Positions 21,873 to 32,840 of a DNA stretch of 64,000 bases are shown in pieces. This DNA is from Immersiella caudata. Lineage: Eukaryota; Ascomycota; Sordariomycetes; Sordariales; Lasiosphaeriaceae. The translations under genes were made by a program, and so were the position numbers. The number at the start of each line of letters is the position of its first letter. Positions within the stretch are counted from its first letter, which is position 1. The stretch lies in assembly GCA_030512335.1 (NCBI GenBank), contig JAULSU010000004.1, forward strand, positions 2,914,001 through 2,978,000, in the 5' to 3' direction. Under the pieces are notes generated by a model that searched no databases, was not told where the DNA came from, and saw nothing but the letters and a program-made list of their open reading frames with translations.

Positions 21873-23852
21873 CTAAAAGTTAAGCTCGATGAGCCTCGCA
21901 ACTAAATCGCTATCCTCTGGTAATTCAGGGTAGTCCAAATTCACTACACCCAACCGCACGCCGCTTGGTTCAAGCCCAGGCTCTTGCTCACCATCGCTAC
22001 CCTGGCTCTCAAAGTCTGCCTCGGCAAGAAATTCCCGCGTTAGAGTGTTGATCCCACTCACCCACTTCCGTTTCCACTCCGAGTGTGCCCCTACGGCAAT
22101 CCATTTCGCCTCCGCGATTTCGCCGTGTTCACTGGGATCCCCAACAGCAGAGCAAAAGTTGATACACCAATCATTTGCACCGCCCGCGTTGGCTTCTAAG
22201 TATTCACGCTGTGATGGGGAAGATTCCGGCGTTGAACCAGGGGTTTCCATCCCGGCGGCTTTGACCATGAGTTGTCGGACGTGGACAATCTTGCGCTCGA
22301 CGAGTTCCGAGAGAGAGATTCGCTCGGAGAAACGCCATTTGTCCTGGATATGGATTTTGATGTTAGTAGGGGTAACTATTGTGAAGGAGGGGCTGTCGTT
22401 TATCCAGGGGGAGAGGTCTAGGCCTATTTGGAGGTCTTGAGCGATAGCGGGGTCTCCGAGGTAGCGTCGTAAGAGCACGGCGCGGCCGCGGGCACGAGAT
22501 AGAGGAGGGGTGGTTGGGGAGGTGAACCAAAGGGATGGGGTGGTTGAAATACTGTGTGCGACAGCATGGTAGAAGGCGGTGGGATCTGGGGGGGATGGGT
22601 TGTCGTTGTTGATGGAAACGAGGACTGTTTCGGAAGGGTTGGCAGTGAGAAAGTTGAAGACTTCGGTCATGACGGAAGTGAAGGGGAGGCGCCGAGGGAG
22701 GTTAAGAGGAACACCGCCGTGGTAACAGAACAGGGTGGAGTTGGCGTGTAGACGAAGACGGAGATCGAGGAAGCGGATGCCGAGACGGAGTTGTTGAGTT
22801 ATGGACAGGTACTGTGTGCGGACAAAGGGGATGTTGCTGCGGGCGCAAGAGTCGTGGGTACCAGGTATAGTAATTCGCGACAGAGGGGTGGGATCGGGAA
22901 TGGTAGACATCCAGGAGGAAAGGCTGTAGCCCAGGAGGGGACGGGAGTACCAGCGGAGATCTTTGGAGGGACTGTCGTCATTGAATATGCAATGGATACG
23001 CCCGTTGTGGACACAGATTTGAGGAGGGTCCGCGGCAGTTTGGCCGGATACCATATCGTGCGGTTGCCATTTACCATCGGTGAAGGAGGCGACACACACG
23101 GTGTGGGACTTGTTGTCTAGGCCGTTCTCGATGAAGCCGAGAAAGGCCTTGTCGCCGTAGCTCGTAGCGCTAACCCCCCGGGCGGCGCGGCCTTCGCTGA
23201 TATCTTCGCACTCAGACCAGGTGGATTTTATGTAGTCGTAGGAGAAGCAGAGGATATCGTGAGAGTCCGAGTCAGAGGCGCAGAGGATGTGAAGGGCGCC
23301 CCCAAGAACAAACAAGGCGGGAATCCTGTCGAATTTGTGGCCTACTCTGAAGACGTTTGCTGGTTCGGACCATGTACCGCTCGGGTTCGGCGCGGAGCTG
23401 GAGCTTGATGTGGAGTTGGTCCATACAGCGTATTGGAGGCTTCCATCTCTCACGAGGCCTATGAACAGTTTATTGTGGAAGGTTGCCAGACAGGGGCTGG
23501 AGTGTGTGATGGCTCTAGGGAGGGGCCCCAGGAAAGCCCACACTTGGTTCTCCTCGTCGAACATGAAATGAGCCAGCTCGCCGGTATCCAGTACAATAAT
23601 CGCGTGGAGGTGGCCGTTGAGATTCGCCATGACGGGCAGCCCCGGCTGCGGGAAGGAAATGCGGTCGCCGAATTCGCCATACTTGCCTTCTTCTTCGCTC
23701 GTAACGGCATACCACGAATTGCCATTCAAATCGACCCAAAGGCACCAGAGTTCTCCACGATAAGTCGCAACGGCGGGGACTGTGTTCGACTGGCCGTTTC
23801 GGCTAGTCTGGACGAGGCCCGAGTTCGACGGGCCATGAGGAAGCCACGACAT
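21873..23852 (-). CDS. PI-PLC X-domain (bacterial-type phosphatidylinositol phospholipase C-like) protein with N-terminal beta-propeller-like repeats
   Basis: Single-exon gene, 659 aa. Residues ~20-305 consist of about six repeats of 45-50 aa, each with an aromatic or hydrophobic strand pair and a conserved glycine turn (for example TYRGELWCLWV, NLNGHLHAIIV, TFHNKLFIGLV, VLGGALHILCA, VHNGRIHCIFN), as in sugar-binding propeller lectins. Residues ~322-560 are a PI-PLC X-like barrel: IPGTHDSCA has the first catalytic His (333) and Asp (334), RFLDLRLR the substrate-side Asp/Arg, and CYHGG the second catalytic His (378). There is no C2 or Y domain, so it belongs to the single-domain bacterial type. 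No signal peptide. It probably cleaves PI or a glycosyl-PI; the propeller may direct it to glycans. Divergent from the zinc transporter. Confidence 0.88.
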   Translation of the reverse strand: MSWLPHGPSNSGLVQTSRNGQSNTVPAVATYRGELWCLWVDLNGNSWYAVTSEEEGKYGEFGDRISFPQPGLPVMANLNGHLHAIIVLDTGELAHFMFDEENQVWAFLGPLPRAITHSSPCLATFHNKLFIGLVRDGSLQYAVWTNSTSSSSSAPNPSGTWSEPANVFRVGHKFDRIPALFVLGGALHILCASDSDSHDILCFSYDYIKSTWSECEDISEGRAARGVSATSYGDKAFLGFIENGLDNKSHTVCVASFTDGKWQPHDMVSGQTAADPPQICVHNGRIHCIFNDDSPSKDLRWYSRPLLGYSLSSWMSTIPDPTPLSRITIPGTHDSCARSNIPFVRTQYLSITQQLRLGIRFLDLRLRLHANSTLFCYHGGVPLNLPRRLPFTSVMTEVFNFLTANPSETVLVSINNDNPSPPDPTAFYHAVAHSISTTPSLWFTSPTTPPLSRARGRAVLLRRYLGDPAIAQDLQIGLDLSPWINDSPSFTIVTPTNIKIHIQDKWRFSERISLSELVERKIVHVRQLMVKAAGMETPGSTPESSPSQREYLEANAGGANDWCINFCSAVGDPSEHGEIAEAKWIAVGAHSEWKRKWVSGINTLTREFLAEADFESQGSDGEQEPGLEPSGVRLGVVNLDYPELPEDSDLVARLIELNF

Positions 23853-25307
23853 GGTGCGAGAGATGTTCGGCCACTCTGCTGCTACCTCGCGCTCACCTTG
23901 AGCACTCGGATGTCGTCAAACTTTGACGATACATGCCACGCGTTCGGAAGTTTCGAGAAGTGCCACAATCGTTTTTGTGAACCCTCGGTTGCCATAAAAT
24001 AAAGTCGGCTGAGGTGGCTTGGGTGTGTGTTGGGAAATGTGGTGTGAGAAGCGACCCGCTCGATCGGTGCGGGGATGAGATGACGACGACATGTCTTCGC
24101 GGATTCCCATCACCACAGCGGCAAAAATAAGAAAAAAAAAACAAAAACAAAAAACAAAAAACTCGCTGTATTGATTTTGGGTAGCCACTGCACATACCCG
24201 CTCGTGCCGGTTGATCGGCATCATCGAAGTGTGTAGCAAGAGGTGGTGCGCGACACTCGTTGGTCCTCGCGCTCACCCCGTGTCTGGAACCGATGTTGAA
24301 GATGCGTCCGTCCTGTGTGCACGCAATGATGGCTCAGCGTGCCCATAAGGTCTTCCTGCGGCCACCCATCAGGGCTTACGCTGCCCTGGCACTGCGTAAC
24401 TCCGAGGCCATGGCTGGAAGCCATGCTTGCCGAAGACTCACCAAATGGCCTGGTGCCAGCCTGGCCACGATGGCTCCAGTGCAGCTCCTCTGGCCCCCAG
24501 ACATAACGGGCGGTGATGACCGTAACTGGTGTTCTCGGGCGGGCGCGTTGGTCATCAGTCTCAGCAATATCCTGTGTTTCTAGGACTACGATGCCTCAGC
24601 TGTGCCGCCAATTGAAACACCCTGGATTCCGTGTTACATTACGCTTTCTGCCTGGTCTCGACGATCATGTCAAGGTTGAAAGACTGGGGGTGAGGTCGAA
24701 GCCGTTTGAGCAAAGCAACATCGGCGGGCTCGAGGCTGCAGGCTATCCATGATTGTCCAAGCCGTCTCTCGTCGTCATCTGAGGCTGAGATAGATATGGG
24801 ACGTTCGTACTCGTGTGGAGTTGGACGCACTTCAGGCGAGTTCGAAGTGCTGTCGAAGTGATTGGGAGCGGCCAAAGAGGTATGGAGAAATATCTGGGCA
24901 CTTCCCCCACTTGATCCATGTCCCGAGAACCAGGAACGTCACAACAGCCCATCACGGCCGGTTAAGTTGACGTCGCTACGTACCTGACCATAGGTAACTT
25001 AAATATGATCCATTAAATCGAACGCCTCAGAGCAACCTTTCCTCGACCCCCAAAGCTCATGCCTTCAGTTCCAAGGATGCCGCCTGCAAGTCAATTCGTC
25101 CCGAACAGGGTAGCGTGTCTAGCCCTCAGCCCTATGCCTTTGCTCAGCTGTCCTCTTGGCGCGTCGCTGCCGCGCCGATCCTGGCGCCGCCGACCGGATT
25201 CCAGCAACCACTAACCTCACTCCTCTTCAGGATTCGTCTCCCCTTTGCCCGCATCCGCATCAAGCCCGCCGCGACAAATCCATCGTTCGTTTGCTGATTT
25301 TGTCACC
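23853..25307. promoter_or_regulatory. Divergent intergene between PI-PLC protein and ZIP transporter
   Basis: About 1.45 kb. An A-rich tract at 24123-24161 (T-rich on the minus strand) lies 270-310 bp before the PI-PLC start, as in many fungal core promoters. Near the ZIP gene the sequence is CT-rich (25230-25300). No zinc-response element was recognised. Confidence 0.5.
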
Positions 25308-26681
25308 ATGGCCTTCTCACGGTTCAATCGCGTCCGCTTCCTTTTGCTGTTGGTGTTAATTGGCGCAGTACAGGTGTGGGCGCGCAAAACGGGCGATGCA
25401 CCCTCCAGTGAATGGGCTCCCATCTCAGCCCTGAGCCTCGCCGAGCTCGACGAGAAGCTCCAGGTATGATCGCTCCGAGTTGTTGATCGCCGTCAATTAC
25501 TGACAAATGGAAACGACAGCAATGCGCTATTGTCCAGGAGCTTAACCAAGCAAAGGCGGCACAGCACACCACGACCTCGTCCTTCGTCTCGCGCCTGTTC
25601 GCCATCCTCTTCCCGGGCAGCCCCGCCGTTAACGCCCTTCTGGCGACAGCATACATATCCGGGCCGCCCAATTTCCTACTGGCGCTATGCCCGACCAATA
25701 TTGACCCGTCATCGTTATCCGTTATGGTGGCTTTCGCGGTAGGCGGTCTTCTTGGCGACACGCTGTTTCATTTGCTGCCTGAGATCTTCGTGGGCGAGGA
25801 CAGCCCGGACAGTGCTCGTTTCGTGCTTGTCGAGCCCAATCGAAATCTTTTGTTGGGTACTGCCATCATGGTTGGCTTTTTGACTTTCGTTGCCATGGAC
25901 AAGGGCCTGCGCATCGCGACGGGGGGTGAGGGCCACGACCACTCGCATGGACACGGACATTCGCATGATTCCTCCGAGTCTGACGCAAAGTCGACTTCGG
26001 TTGAGGTGCAGGGATCCAAGGGCGTCAAAAGCCGTTCCAAGAAGGAGAAAGGCGCTGCGGATGCAGTGAAGAAGGCCCCAGCGAAGGAGGTCAATGCATC
26101 GATGAAGCTTGGTGGCTTGCTGAACCTCATGTAGGTGACGGCTGAGCTTGACTTGACGGTCCTTTGGAGATGCTGACCCCGCTTCTAGTGCCGACTTTAC
26201 ACATAATATCACTGACGGTCTGGCCATGTCCGCCTCGTTCTACGCGTCTCCGACTATCGGAGCCACCACGACCGTCGCCGTGTTCTTTCACGAGATCCCC
26301 CATGAGGTCGGCGACTTCGCACTGCTTGTGCAGTCGGGCTTCTCCAAGCGGGCCGCCATGGGTGCACAGTTTGTCACCGCCATTGGCGCTCTGATCGGTA
26401 CCCTTATTGGTATCGCTGTGCAGGAATTCGGCGGCAACAGCGCCGCTGCCAGCGATCAGGCCATGGGCATGACCAGTGGTCTTTGGGGTACGAGCCTGAC
26501 CTGGGGAGACATGCTGCTGCCCTTTACAGCTGGCACGTTTCTCTATGTCGGCACGGTTTCTGTTATTCCCGAACTTCTGGAGACAGGGCCTAACAAGGCC
26601 GTTGAGCTGAGGAAGATGCTGACGCAGTTTGCCGCCATCTTCCTGGGCGCTGGCATTATGCTCTACATCTCTTGGCACTGA
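25308..26681 (+). CDS. yke4: ZIP-family zinc transporter, Yke4/SLC39A7 type (ER or Golgi membrane)
   Basis: Moves zinc from the secretory lumen to the cytosol (Yke4 works both ways in yeast). 419 aa from exons 25308-25463, 25520-26130 and 26189-26681; introns GTATGA...ACAG and GTAGGT...CTAG. The second donor overlaps an apparent stop: splitting at CTCAT|GTAGGT restores LIADFTHNITDG across the junction. A signal peptide or first helix lies at residues ~8-25 (RVRFLLLLVLIGAVQVWA). Between TM helices III and IV is a His-rich metal-binding loop GHDHSHGHGHSHD (~189-201). TM IV holds HNITDG (~261-266) and TM V holds HEIPHE (~290-295), the ligand pairs of the LIV-1 ZIP subfamily. The C-terminus is short, ending in a hydrophobic helix. 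Confidence 0.93.
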
Positions 26682-29600
26682 TTGTAGTCTCCTCTCCTCG
26701 CTTCGGAATGTTGCGATCAAACACATAGTTGGCGTTGAGTCCAGCACGTTTCCAAGGGAGCCATACGTCGTTGGTGGCTATAAACGGTTCTCGCTAGCAT
26801 AGCGTCTGTATTTGTACTTGGGCTGGTATCCGGGTTGCGGCATGGCCTGGCGATTGTGGCGATGCATATAGAGGGAACTTGACTTATCTTAATATGTGCA
26901 AGTCAGGCGAGGGACTTCATATTAGACCGACCAGGGGGGCGGGAAATTGAGACAAGAGTTGGATAGAGTTGAATTTCGCATTTAGAACAAGCAAGGGGTT
27001 CGTTCGGTCTAGTTGATGATAGCAGAATCCGGACGAGCAGTGGAATTTCAGTTGCGGCTGAGGCAGCTTTGGATAGACTTCGAGTCGCTTGACCGATGTG
27101 CAAGATACACAGCTTGTCGCCAGGAGACTCAACGCTACCTTTGGCTATTCGCGTTCCTCCGGTCTCGCGTTGCTATTGTTGGTGACGACCCCCACCAGAA
27201 ACATCCTCGTCAGTTGACTTGGTGACGTCTGAAGACTGGAAATTGAAACTGCGTAGGACGATTCAGAGTCACACCTCCAGCCGTCTCAGGTCTTCCATTG
27301 ATCGGGACTGCCGTGCTTGAATACCAACAGCTTCGAACGGAGATGCCGATGCGGACTATATGCTTAAAATCAAGGTCTTTACACGATCTGACGAATTCAG
27401 ACTAAGTTGCGGGGACGTGTTCACCACAAACACAGCCTCGTTATAACATCTTCGTCGGGACATGGGAAAAAGTAAAGAAGGTCCTGGCATGTCATAAATT
27501 GACCAATGTGACACTGAACCGTGATAGCTCCGTTGGGGGAGGGTAAACCCGGGAATTAGTAATCCTCCCCAGTGAAATGCGCTGACAAAGATGATGCTGC
27601 AGCGCAAGTGGTGCTGCCTGCCTGCCGTCGAATAAAGTTTTGGGGTCGCGGGAACCCAACAGCGATCTGGCGTTGAGTCATTGCCGGGAGATTTGCAGGG
27701 TGCCCCACAAATTGCCATTAGCGTTGGTCCCCGGCTGTGGTTTTCTGACCTGACGCACCAGTTGGGGTGCTCCGCACTTTTTGTCGACATGTTGTCGAGC
27801 GAAAGGCGTGGAGCTGGCGATGACGAAAGATGCTAGCGCCGGCTTGTGACCTGAGATCATGTTTTAATTTAGTGATGGAGCTCGTTATGGGCAGGGATGT
27901 GCTGAAGCGGTATAATGGGAAGTGGGCCGATTTACGACGCTCAGGTGGAATTGAGGGCATGTGCGACAAAAGCACATGATGTGTTTGGTGAACCTCTTTT
28001 GGAGTGGTGGTGTCTGGGAGGATATTCACGATGTCGCCATTCAGTTGGAGTGGGGTTGGACCCCCCTTCCACGCGAGGCTTGGCAGCTGTTCCCAGTCAC
28101 TCGGGCCACGAGCTGGGCGCGATCCTTGGCGGGGCGCTCCGGACCTGGGGAACGGGAGGGCGAGTAAGGTCTCGGGATGTGAATAACAACATGCCATGCG
28201 GCAGTCGAATCGGTAGGTAGGTATTGGAGAGGTGTATGGTAGCAACAGACAGCTCTAGGGGCCTGGTTTCTCTGTGTCACAGATGTTGGTCAGGTTCTTG
28301 TTTTTTTCGCACACTCTTGATCTCATGCGATGGATCTCCTCGGCTTGTCTTCTCCGCTCCCCGGCGGCTGTCGGCTTGGCTGGTTTGTGGGGAGAAAGGG
28401 GTAGCCGGTTCGGCTGGTCGTAGCACTAATGTCGACATCTTCACGATTTGGAGTCACCGTTGGATCGCGCTCGCGTTTCATACGCCAATTGACACATCGC
28501 GTTGGAGACGCCTCCGACACATGAAAATTTCTTTTTAGTCTGGCTGCTGGGCAGTGTTTGGAGCGGATGTCCGAAACCGGTGACACCGGAAACTATGAGC
28601 GGCAATTCCATGTTTGTTTGTCGGATGCGAACAGCATACGTACATGGGGACGTAGTTCGTATCGGGAAGCGGTTGGATAGTAGGGTTGTATGGCGGTGTT
28701 CCTTGTGGATGTTAGATGCTGAACACAACCAGTTCTCGGTTAGGATCCATGCAAAGACTTTTTTTTCTGACAAAGACCGCACCGGTTTCTCGATGACTCA
28801 AATCCCTCAACAACACACCGGATGTCTTTTGCAGGGGGGTTGTGTACCTTTTTGGTGTCTGCTGCGAGGCCGTCTGAAGCTGGGACGGTTGCAGAGGAAC
28901 AAGGCATATTCCCTCCTCCTCTGCATAGTACGTAAGGTAGGTAGGTATGACGGGGATTGGCGGTGAGTACCTCAGGCAAGAAGTTGCAGCCAACAGGCAC
29001 CGAACGAGACGAAATATCGGAGCCGACGATCACCGCTCGGAAAGGCGTACTCGGAACGGCTGTCACTACGTGGGAGAAAGGACTCATCGGCGAGCCTCTT
29101 CCCATCCCGTATGCGGTATGGCCTGTGCACCGCCCTGCAAGGTGCCAAGAACGTGCGGAGGATTGCTTGCGGTAGGGCGTTTGCTGGTTGATCACTGTGG
29201 AGCCATTTGGTTGGCAAAGGCGAGGCCGTCGCTCCAATGAGGAACTTGGCACCGATATCACGACTTGCATGGACCTGTGGGCGACACAAGGGCTGGGTAC
29301 ATTTCTCAGCTGTCCGGTCTGGGACTCGCCCTCTTGGCCTCAGGAAGGCGCGTTTCAATAGCAGCTGCTGGCCAAGAACTGCCCACGCTGCCCAGATCGC
29401 CCAAGAGCTGACCCCACCTCTTGACGACACTGCTGACCCGTCCCATGCCCGCGCACTCCCGATCGCGCGCGACATGCACCACACCCTTTGCTTGACATGC
29501 GCTAATGCTTCGCCATGAAAGCCTGCCCGTTCTTGGCCCTGGACCACGGCTGGCGAACATGTTCCAAATGTGACGGGACGGGGGCTGCCCAAGGGTTCTA

Positions 29601-30023
29601 ATGCGCCCTTGGACATCCCGCAACGAGCACACGCCCACACTCACCGCGAGTGCTTTGTAATGACTCAAAGCCGCTCCTTTGTTTCCCCTCGTCCATTGAC
29701 GGCTCGGGGTAGCTCAGGAGGGGGGAGCTATAAGACGCGCATAGCTCCGCGCCGCCGACCACGGGATACACCATCACATCACATCCACACCACAACAAGG
29801 CCACACCCCGAAACCGTTGGAACCAACCGTTCAGACCGGTTGACTTGGGCGCTCTCCTATTTCCAGTCTCCTCTCAGCGGAGTCGCCAAATACATATAAT
29901 TCCCACATCGATCAACTACACGTCCTTGCTCGTTTTGAAGGGTCGCGCTGAGGCCGGATTCCGAGCTGTCGGAGTTCCCATAGCTACCTACCAAGGCAGT
30001 CACGAAACCGACAAGCTACCCCA
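26682..30023. other. 3.3-kb intergene, no recognisable gene
   Basis: Tandem interval between the ZIP gene and the arrestin gene. Many overlapping short open frames occur on both strands (up to 222 codons at 28972-29640 -), none with domains, start context or codon bias. The last 300 bp hold the arrestin core promoter. The length suggests a long regulatory region or an untranslated RNA gene that I cannot identify. Confidence 0.45.
29729..29734 (+). promoter_or_regulatory. TATA-like box of the arrestin gene
   Basis: CTATAAG, 295 bp before the arrestin ATG, about the same spacing as the TATA of the GH17 gene. The sequence between is C-rich (CACATCCACACCACAACAAGG), like a fungal 5' leader. Confidence 0.4.
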
Positions 30024-31517
30024 ATGTCGATTGCACTTTTACAGAACATGTCGGAGGCTACCTCGGGCATGGCGGCCAGCATCAGCGACCGGAGCAATTC
30101 GATTCCCTATGCGGCCGCGGGGAGAATGGCCCCGTTCCCCAAGTCCAACATCGACGTCAACCTTGACAACCACTACAGGTCCAAGGTCTACACATCATCT
30201 TCGCCCATCAAAGGAAATGTCACCATCACTACCCGGCGCGATGTCCCCTTTGACTCGATACAGATCCTGCTGATGGGACACACCAAGTCGAGAGTCGAGG
30301 GCATGAACCCGCACGACGTCACGCACACCTTCCTCAAGATGATCATGCCCATCCCGGAGTCGATTTATCCAGTGCCGAGGATACTGGAAACCGGTCACAC
30401 TTACACGATTCCGTTCAACTTCGTGATTCCGAACCAACTCACAATCAACGCATGCAACCATCATATGCAGTCCGCGGGTCTGCAGGACCACCATGTGCTG
30501 CTGCCGCCGTCTCTGGGACGGTGGGGGAAGGATGATATGGCGCCCGAGATGGCCCGGATTGAGTACCAGATCAAGGCTCGGGTGCTGAGGGAGGACGAAC
30601 TGGGAGGCAAGAACGTTCGGATTATGGAGGCCGTTCAATCCATCAACGTGCTCCCAGCTTCGATGGAGGAGCCACCTCTGAACATCACGGACCAGGACCG
30701 TCTCTACGCCATGCACAAGTCCAAGTCGCTTCGAAAGAACCTCCTCGCTTCGAAACTGGGCCGTTTGACAGCAACAGCTGTCCAGCCCACCCCTGCCGTA
30801 ATTCGAGCCGATGGCCAACACATTGTATCGGAGCCCATGGCACAGATCGACCTGAACTTCGAGCCAGCATCCGTCGACGCTCTTCCGCCCAAGATCACAG
30901 GCGTTTCTGGAAAGGTGACAGCCGTCACCTACTTCAGCTCGGGCACTATCCCCATCTTCCCCAACCTAGGCGACTGGAATCAGCCGTTTGCCACGGACAA
31001 GCGCGGGTCCTATTCTACGTCGGTCGGGCTACCACCCTTGGCCACTCCCAAGGCTCGCTGGTCGCAGCGCCTGACTGATGCGGCACGACGAGACTCGGGC
31101 TACGCAAGCGATTCGAATGAGCACTCGGACTCGAGCAACCAGAAGCGAAAGTCGAAGTATCGGCGACAGTCATCCACAAGCAGTGGAGCATCCCCGGTCT
31201 ACCACACGACTTCGCTCCAGATTCCCATCGATCTACCCCTCGAGAAGAGGACGTTCGTCCCCACTTTCCACTCCTGCATCGCTTCGCGGGTGTACACGCT
31301 GCAGCTATCTCTTCAAGTAGCTACCGGCTCGACAACAAGCACCGTGTCGCTTACGGTGCCGCTACAGATTGCTGTTGAGGGAAACTTCCAACAGGACGAG
31401 AGCATCCAACTCCCCACCTTCGAAGAGGCCGAGGCTGACGCCCATCTGCGACCACGAGTCTTGTCGGTCCCACAACAACAATTCACCGAAACGAGCGTGC
31501 TTCCAGGATATAATTAA
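30024..31517 (+). CDS. Alpha-arrestin (arrestin N/C domain) protein, probable ubiquitin-ligase adaptor
   Basis: Single exon, 497 aa. The N-terminal arrestin fold spans residues ~38-210 (DVNLDNHYRSKVYTSSSPIKGNVTITTRRD; GHTYTIPFNFVIPNQL; CNHHMQSAG..DHHVLLPPSLG), followed by the second arrestin sandwich from ~265 to 465 (VSGKVTAVTYFSSGTIP; LQLSLQV). The sandwich is interrupted by a Ser/Arg-rich basic insertion (~345-400: DSGYASDSNEHSDSSNQKRK) likely to be phosphorylated. The protein ends LPGYN; LPxY motifs are accepted by Rsp5/NEDD4-type WW domains, which fits an adaptor that targets membrane transporters for ubiquitination and endocytosis. The substrate cannot be inferred. The start is the first ATG after the leader; a second Met lies 8 residues later. 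Confidence 0.85.
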   Translation: MSIALLQNMSEATSGMAASISDRSNSIPYAAAGRMAPFPKSNIDVNLDNHYRSKVYTSSSPIKGNVTITTRRDVPFDSIQILLMGHTKSRVEGMNPHDVTHTFLKMIMPIPESIYPVPRILETGHTYTIPFNFVIPNQLTINACNHHMQSAGLQDHHVLLPPSLGRWGKDDMAPEMARIEYQIKARVLREDELGGKNVRIMEAVQSINVLPASMEEPPLNITDQDRLYAMHKSKSLRKNLLASKLGRLTATAVQPTPAVIRADGQHIVSEPMAQIDLNFEPASVDALPPKITGVSGKVTAVTYFSSGTIPIFPNLGDWNQPFATDKRGSYSTSVGLPPLATPKARWSQRLTDAARRDSGYASDSNEHSDSSNQKRKSKYRRQSSTSSGASPVYHTTSLQIPIDLPLEKRTFVPTFHSCIASRVYTLQLSLQVATGSTTSTVSLTVPLQIAVEGNFQQDESIQLPTFEEAEADAHLRPRVLSVPQQQFTETSVLPGYN

Positions 31518-32840
31518 TGATATTTGCATTCTTTTGTCAGCTTGTGTCGGGAGTTGGGGCTTTGGGTTATGAAAAAGGTGGAACAAAAAGGACACATAGG
31601 GTACGGCCCGGATTTCAACAGGGCTACGGAATTCTTGCATATAACTTTTACTTTCAACACTGTACACCCAATCGCTGATCTTATTTATTTATTTGCTGCT
31701 TCATATAGAGTTAGGTACAGAGCACACATCTACTGGTCGGATCAGGGGCATGGTAACGAGGAATATACGATACCCAAGTTGATACCACCTCGGTACTGAG
31801 TCTTGCGATAATACTCTTGTGCGAGGAATGTGCACGCCACTTCCTCTAGCTTGTTTTGAGCTCAATCTCTGTTTTAACTTGGTAAAATTTGCTTGGATCT
31901 CTCGAGGGAGGTCGAATTAGTGGTGTAAGTGGGCCATGAGAACCTCACGCCACCGAAAATGCCGTTCGATTCGCCTTACACGACCCAGTTTTGTCCAATC
32001 AGATGAAGCTCCGGAGGCACGACGACACATTGATGACCGGAATGCCGGGAGGCCGTATATGCATGTCCAACGGCGAGCTACCGCTCGTGGAACGGTAACC
32101 ATGGCCTCGAGTTTGGGCGAAAGACTTGCATCCGATATTCAGAAATCGACCACTCTGGACGAGCATTGGATCGAGCAACGTCTTGGAATGGTCCAGAACC
32201 CCAAATCCATCCAACTTGCTAGCGCCAACCAAGAGTGGAGACGAAAACCCAAGACATCGGCTAAAATTAGTTGGCGACTTGGGGGTCGGCTCGTGCGTGA
32301 TCCAGGTACCATCCCGGTAGAGTGAATTTCAAGGTCGCGCCGAACATCAACCTCTAATAAACCGTTGCTTTCGACTGGACAAACTCTGGATTGCTACGTT
32401 GCTCTGAGCTCATCACCGTACTCTTCATCGCGACTACGAAAGCAAGTGGCAATTGTTGCTCCCCCAACGACTCTTAGCTCAGACCCAACTGAGCAAAAGC
32501 CACGATTGCTGGCCACCCCCTTTCCCCCGCGTGCCCACGCTGACGAGAACACGCAATCGCACCCCGGCACTCGTTGCCAATTCCACTCTTTTCCGGACTC
32601 TCCATCCCATCGCATCCCCACCGCCGCCGCACGCCTCCCACCGATAAACCGGTCTCGGTTCCCGTATCAGTGACGTCTCAGAACCGTTTGCGCGCAGCAA
32701 TTGACCATTTCTGTACTGTCGTCTACAGTCGGAAGCCTACCACCCCCGAAACGAACCCCCACGCGCGTTGATGAATTGACAGACCGCTCTCGGAGTACGG
32801 GCTTGGTGAAGGGATCCGGAAGAGACATTTATAAGACAAT
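31518..32840. other. 1.3-kb intergene: arrestin 3' UTR and TM9 promoter
   Basis: The first 300 bp are AT-richer (3' UTR). From 32360 to 32800 the sequence is CT/CCC-rich, a probable leader of the TM9 gene. A TTATAAGACA element sits only 10 nt before the ATG, too close for a TATA box. No gene seen. Confidence 0.5.

Noticed and set aside
24980..24995. ACCATAGGT as a zinc-response element before the ZIP gene
   Set aside because: Two bases shorter than the Zap1-type consensus; chance palindrome likely.
28972..29640. 222-codon minus-strand open frame before the arrestin gene
   Set aside because: Overlaps other frames on both strands; composition like non-coding DNA; no domain.
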